A stretch of 7,655 nt of DNA from the NCBI GenBank assembly GCA_020434645.1, contig JAGRAK010000092.1, positions 1 through 7,655 on the forward strand, read 5' to 3'. The notes beneath the pieces are model-generated. The model had not been told where the DNA came from, searched no databases, and was given only the letters and a program-made list of their open reading frames with translations. The DNA is from Bdellovibrionales bacterium. GTDB taxonomy: Bacteria; Bdellovibrionota; Bdellovibrionia; Bdellovibrionales; UBA1609. Below, one piece after another: positions 6,325-7,655 of the stretch. The number at the start of each line of letters is the position of its first letter. The stretch's first letter is position 1. Made by a program: the position numbers and the translations under genes.

Positions 6325-6786
6325 TTAAAAATAACTGCCTTCGTTTTCATCATCGTCTTCGTCGTCGATGATCATGTTGTCATCATCTTCAAGATCTTCA
6401 AGTGCTTCGTCTGCCTCTACAGCTTCTGGTTCATCTTCGTAGCTGGCGGCGGCTTCAAAGTCATTGCCAGGGGAGTGATGGAGTTCATCATCGGCATCCA
6501 TGTCAGAGATAAATGCAGTCGTTGCAGGAGTTGTCATAATGGCAGGTTTAACTGCTTTTGCTTTTTTAGGTGTAGCGGCCTTTTTAGCCGGTTTTGCTAC
6601 TTTTTTTGTCATCTTTTTGATGGGTTTAGCGGCCTTCTTGGTAGCCTTTTTAACTGATTTTTTTGTTGTTTTTTTTGCTACTTTTTTTGTTGTTTTTTTG
6701 GTGGCTTTCTTCGTTGCTTTTGCCGCTTTCTTGGCTGGTTTCTTAGCCGCTTTCTTTGTTGCTTTTTTAGCTTTTTTCTTAGCCAT
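6325..6786 (-). CDS. Histone H1-like Lys/Ala-rich protein with acidic C-terminus
   Basis: The 153-residue protein is sharply divided. Residues 1-80 are KKAxKK-type repeats with 38 Lys and no Arg, like histone H1 tails, the chlamydial Hc proteins and AlgP-type proteins. Residues 81-153 contain no Lys or Arg but 28 Asp/Glu, with the acidic density greatest at 128-149, and the end is GSYF. No folded domain is apparent; it is probably intrinsically disordered. The basic part should bind DNA or RNA. The acidic part could mask it, recruit basic partners, or act like a histone-chaperone tail; this is inference. ATG 6786 is supported by AAAGGG (6793-6798) 6 bases upstream. Its first residues (MAKKKA) and tail repeats match the SWIB protein at 2646-3008. 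It is flanked by the flagellin terminator upstream and an imperfect hairpin downstream, so it is probably monocistronic. I see no clear promoter in 6787-6871. Confidence 0.85.
   Translation of the reverse strand: MAKKKAKKATKKAAKKPAKKAAKATKKATKKTTKKVAKKTTKKSVKKATKKAAKPIKKMTKKVAKPAKKAATPKKAKAVKPAIMTTPATTAFISDMDADDELHHSPGNDFEAAASYEDEPEAVEADEALEDLEDDDNMIIDDEDDDENEGSYF
6547..6783 (-). repeat. Degenerate Lys/Ala/Thr codon repeat (acidic protein's tail)
   Basis: This is a low-complexity tract of imperfect units coding for KKAT, KKAA, KKTT and KKVA, strongly purine-rich on the coding strand. Such tracts expand and shrink by slippage, so its length may differ between strains. Confidence 0.6.
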
Positions 6787-6871
6787 AAGAGACCCTTTCT
6801 AAAAGATTAAACATATAAAACTTAAGTTCTGACTATAGAGCTTTTAATTGAAAGGGGTATATGGTCAACAC

Positions 6872-6907
6872 AAAAATAAAAAAACCCGGTACCGTGAGGC
6901 ACCGGGT
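6872..6907 (-). terminator. Intrinsic terminator of the flagellin gene
   Basis: On the minus strand ACCCGGTGCC (6898-6907) pairs with GGTACCGGGT (6884-6893), 10 bp with one G-U pair, around a 4-base loop, followed by T runs at 6878-6883 and 6872-6876. It lies 26 bases past the flagellin stop codon, so the flagellin is the last gene of its transcript. Confidence 0.9.
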
Positions 6908-6933
6908 CCAGCTGTCCAATTTTACAAAACCAC

Positions 6934-7655
6934 TTAGCCTTGGATAAGGTTAAGGGCCACACTGTTCATTTGGTTCGCTTGGGCTAGAGCTGCTGTTCCA
7001 GCCTGCAGGAGGATATTGTTACGGGTCAAATCGGCAGAAGCTTCAGCTACATCCGTGTCACGGATACGACTGTTCGCTGCTGACAAGTTTTCTTCAGAAA
7101 TTAATAAATTATTAGTAGTTGATTGTAGTCTATTCTGCAGGGCGCCAAGATTTGAACGCATTTCGTTTACACGATTTTGAGCCTCATCTAATTGCGCGAG
7201 TGCCTCTTGAGCACCATCTTTTTGTGAATAGTCGAGTCCCTCGATGCCAAGTGCTCCAAGTGTTGCTACGTTTTCAGCAGCTTCAAATGTGATTCGATCT
7301 TCAAATGTATTGTTACGAATACCAATTTGAAAATCAAAAGCTGGTGAAGAACCATCAAGAAGCTTTGTTGTACCCCAAGTTGTAACATTGGCAATACGCT
7401 CAGATTCATTCTTTAACTGCTGAATCTCTGTATTGATAAACCCACGCTCGACGTCACCAACTGTGTCGGATGCGGCTTGGATGCCAAGTTCTCGCATACG
7501 AACAATGATATTGCCTATTTCGTTTAATCCGCCTTCAGCCACTTGCACCATAGACATACCGTCGTTGGCGTTTCTATTAGCTTGACGTGATGAACGAACT
7601 TGCGCTCTTAAGTTTTCAGAGATAGCAAGGCCAGCGGCATCATCTGCTGCTTTAT
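6934..7655 (-). CDS. fliC: Flagellin, 5' end outside the window
   Basis: This is the structural protein of the flagellar filament, exported by the flagellar type III apparatus and polymerised under the cap. The reading frame is open from the window edge (first codon AAA, 7651-7653) to TAA at 6934-6936, giving 240 residues. The upstream part reads DDAAGLAISENLRAQVRSS and NRNANDGMSMVQVAEGG, the near-universal N-terminal D0/D1 flagellin sequence, followed by LNEIGNIIVRMRELGIQAAS. The C-terminal D1/D0 part is also typical: LGALQNRLQSTTNNL, NLSAANSRIRDTDVAEA and LQAGTAALAQANQ, ending LIQG. The middle is very short, so there is no D2/D3 variable domain, as in Bdellovibrio-type flagellins of about 275 residues. 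About 35-45 N-terminal residues are likely missing. The methionine at 7557 is internal, not the start. Which flagellin paralogue this is cannot be said. Confidence 0.96.
   Translation of the reverse strand, partial: KAADDAAGLAISENLRAQVRSSRQANRNANDGMSMVQVAEGGLNEIGNIIVRMRELGIQAASDTVGDVERGFINTEIQQLKNESERIANVTTWGTTKLLDGSSPAFDFQIGIRNNTFEDRITFEAAENVATLGALGIEGLDYSQKDGAQEALAQLDEAQNRVNEMRSNLGALQNRLQSTTNNLLISEENLSAANSRIRDTDVAEASADLTRNNILLQAGTAALAQANQMNSVALNLIQG

Noticed and set aside
6500..6802. Open frame on the plus strand coding a Phe/Ala/Val-rich, membrane-like peptide
   Set aside because: It is the antisense shadow of the Lys-rich repeat of the histone-like gene; AAG/AAA codons read backwards give Phe/Leu. 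The same holds for minus-strand frames at 2622-2894 and 2642-2887.
6934..7557. Flagellin starting at the ATG at 7555-7557
   Set aside because: The same frame continues upstream to the window edge with highly conserved flagellin N-terminal sequence, so this methionine is internal.

Overview
The window looks like a stretch of chromosome from a predatory or related bacterium of the Bdellovibrionota. This is an inference from gene content and style, not a database match. The clues are a short flagellin without a large variable domain, a stand-alone SWIB-domain protein and a second protein that both carry histone H1-like Lys/Ala/Thr tails, a short RecO, and exported FecR-domain and TPR/beta-barrel envelope proteins. 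Base composition is moderate by eye. I see no mobile element, CRISPR array, tRNA or rRNA.

Layout from left to right. A small minus-strand nucleotidyltransferase (17-499) diverges from a plus-strand pair, the Mg2+ transporter/channel gene mgtE (603-1958) and recO (1948-2535), whose coding regions overlap by 11 bases. A plus-strand SWIB gene follows (2646-3008) and ends in a strong hairpin terminator at 3034-3067. From there to the window end all genes are on the minus strand. In transcription order they are a 5'-truncated flagellin (6934 to beyond 7655) with its own terminator, a two-faced Lys-rich/acidic histone-like protein (6325-6786), an exported FecR-domain protein (5192-6160), and a coiled-coil/TPR/outer-membrane beta-barrel protein (3066-5135), which runs convergently into the SWIB terminator.

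The part most worth attention is the FecR/TPR-barrel pair. It looks like a two-gene envelope operon. Upstream there is a perfect match to the flagellar sigma-28 -10 element (GCCGATAA) with a partial -35, next to a flagellin gene. A 9-bp inverted repeat could mask the ribosome binding site of the barrel gene by pairing with the stop region of the FecR gene, which would couple the two translations. The second point is the pair of proteins sharing KKATKKA-type tails, one fused to SWIB and one to a strongly acidic C-terminus; these are candidate nucleoid proteins. Gaps between genes are all shorter than 300 bases; the regulatory elements I can support in them are listed.
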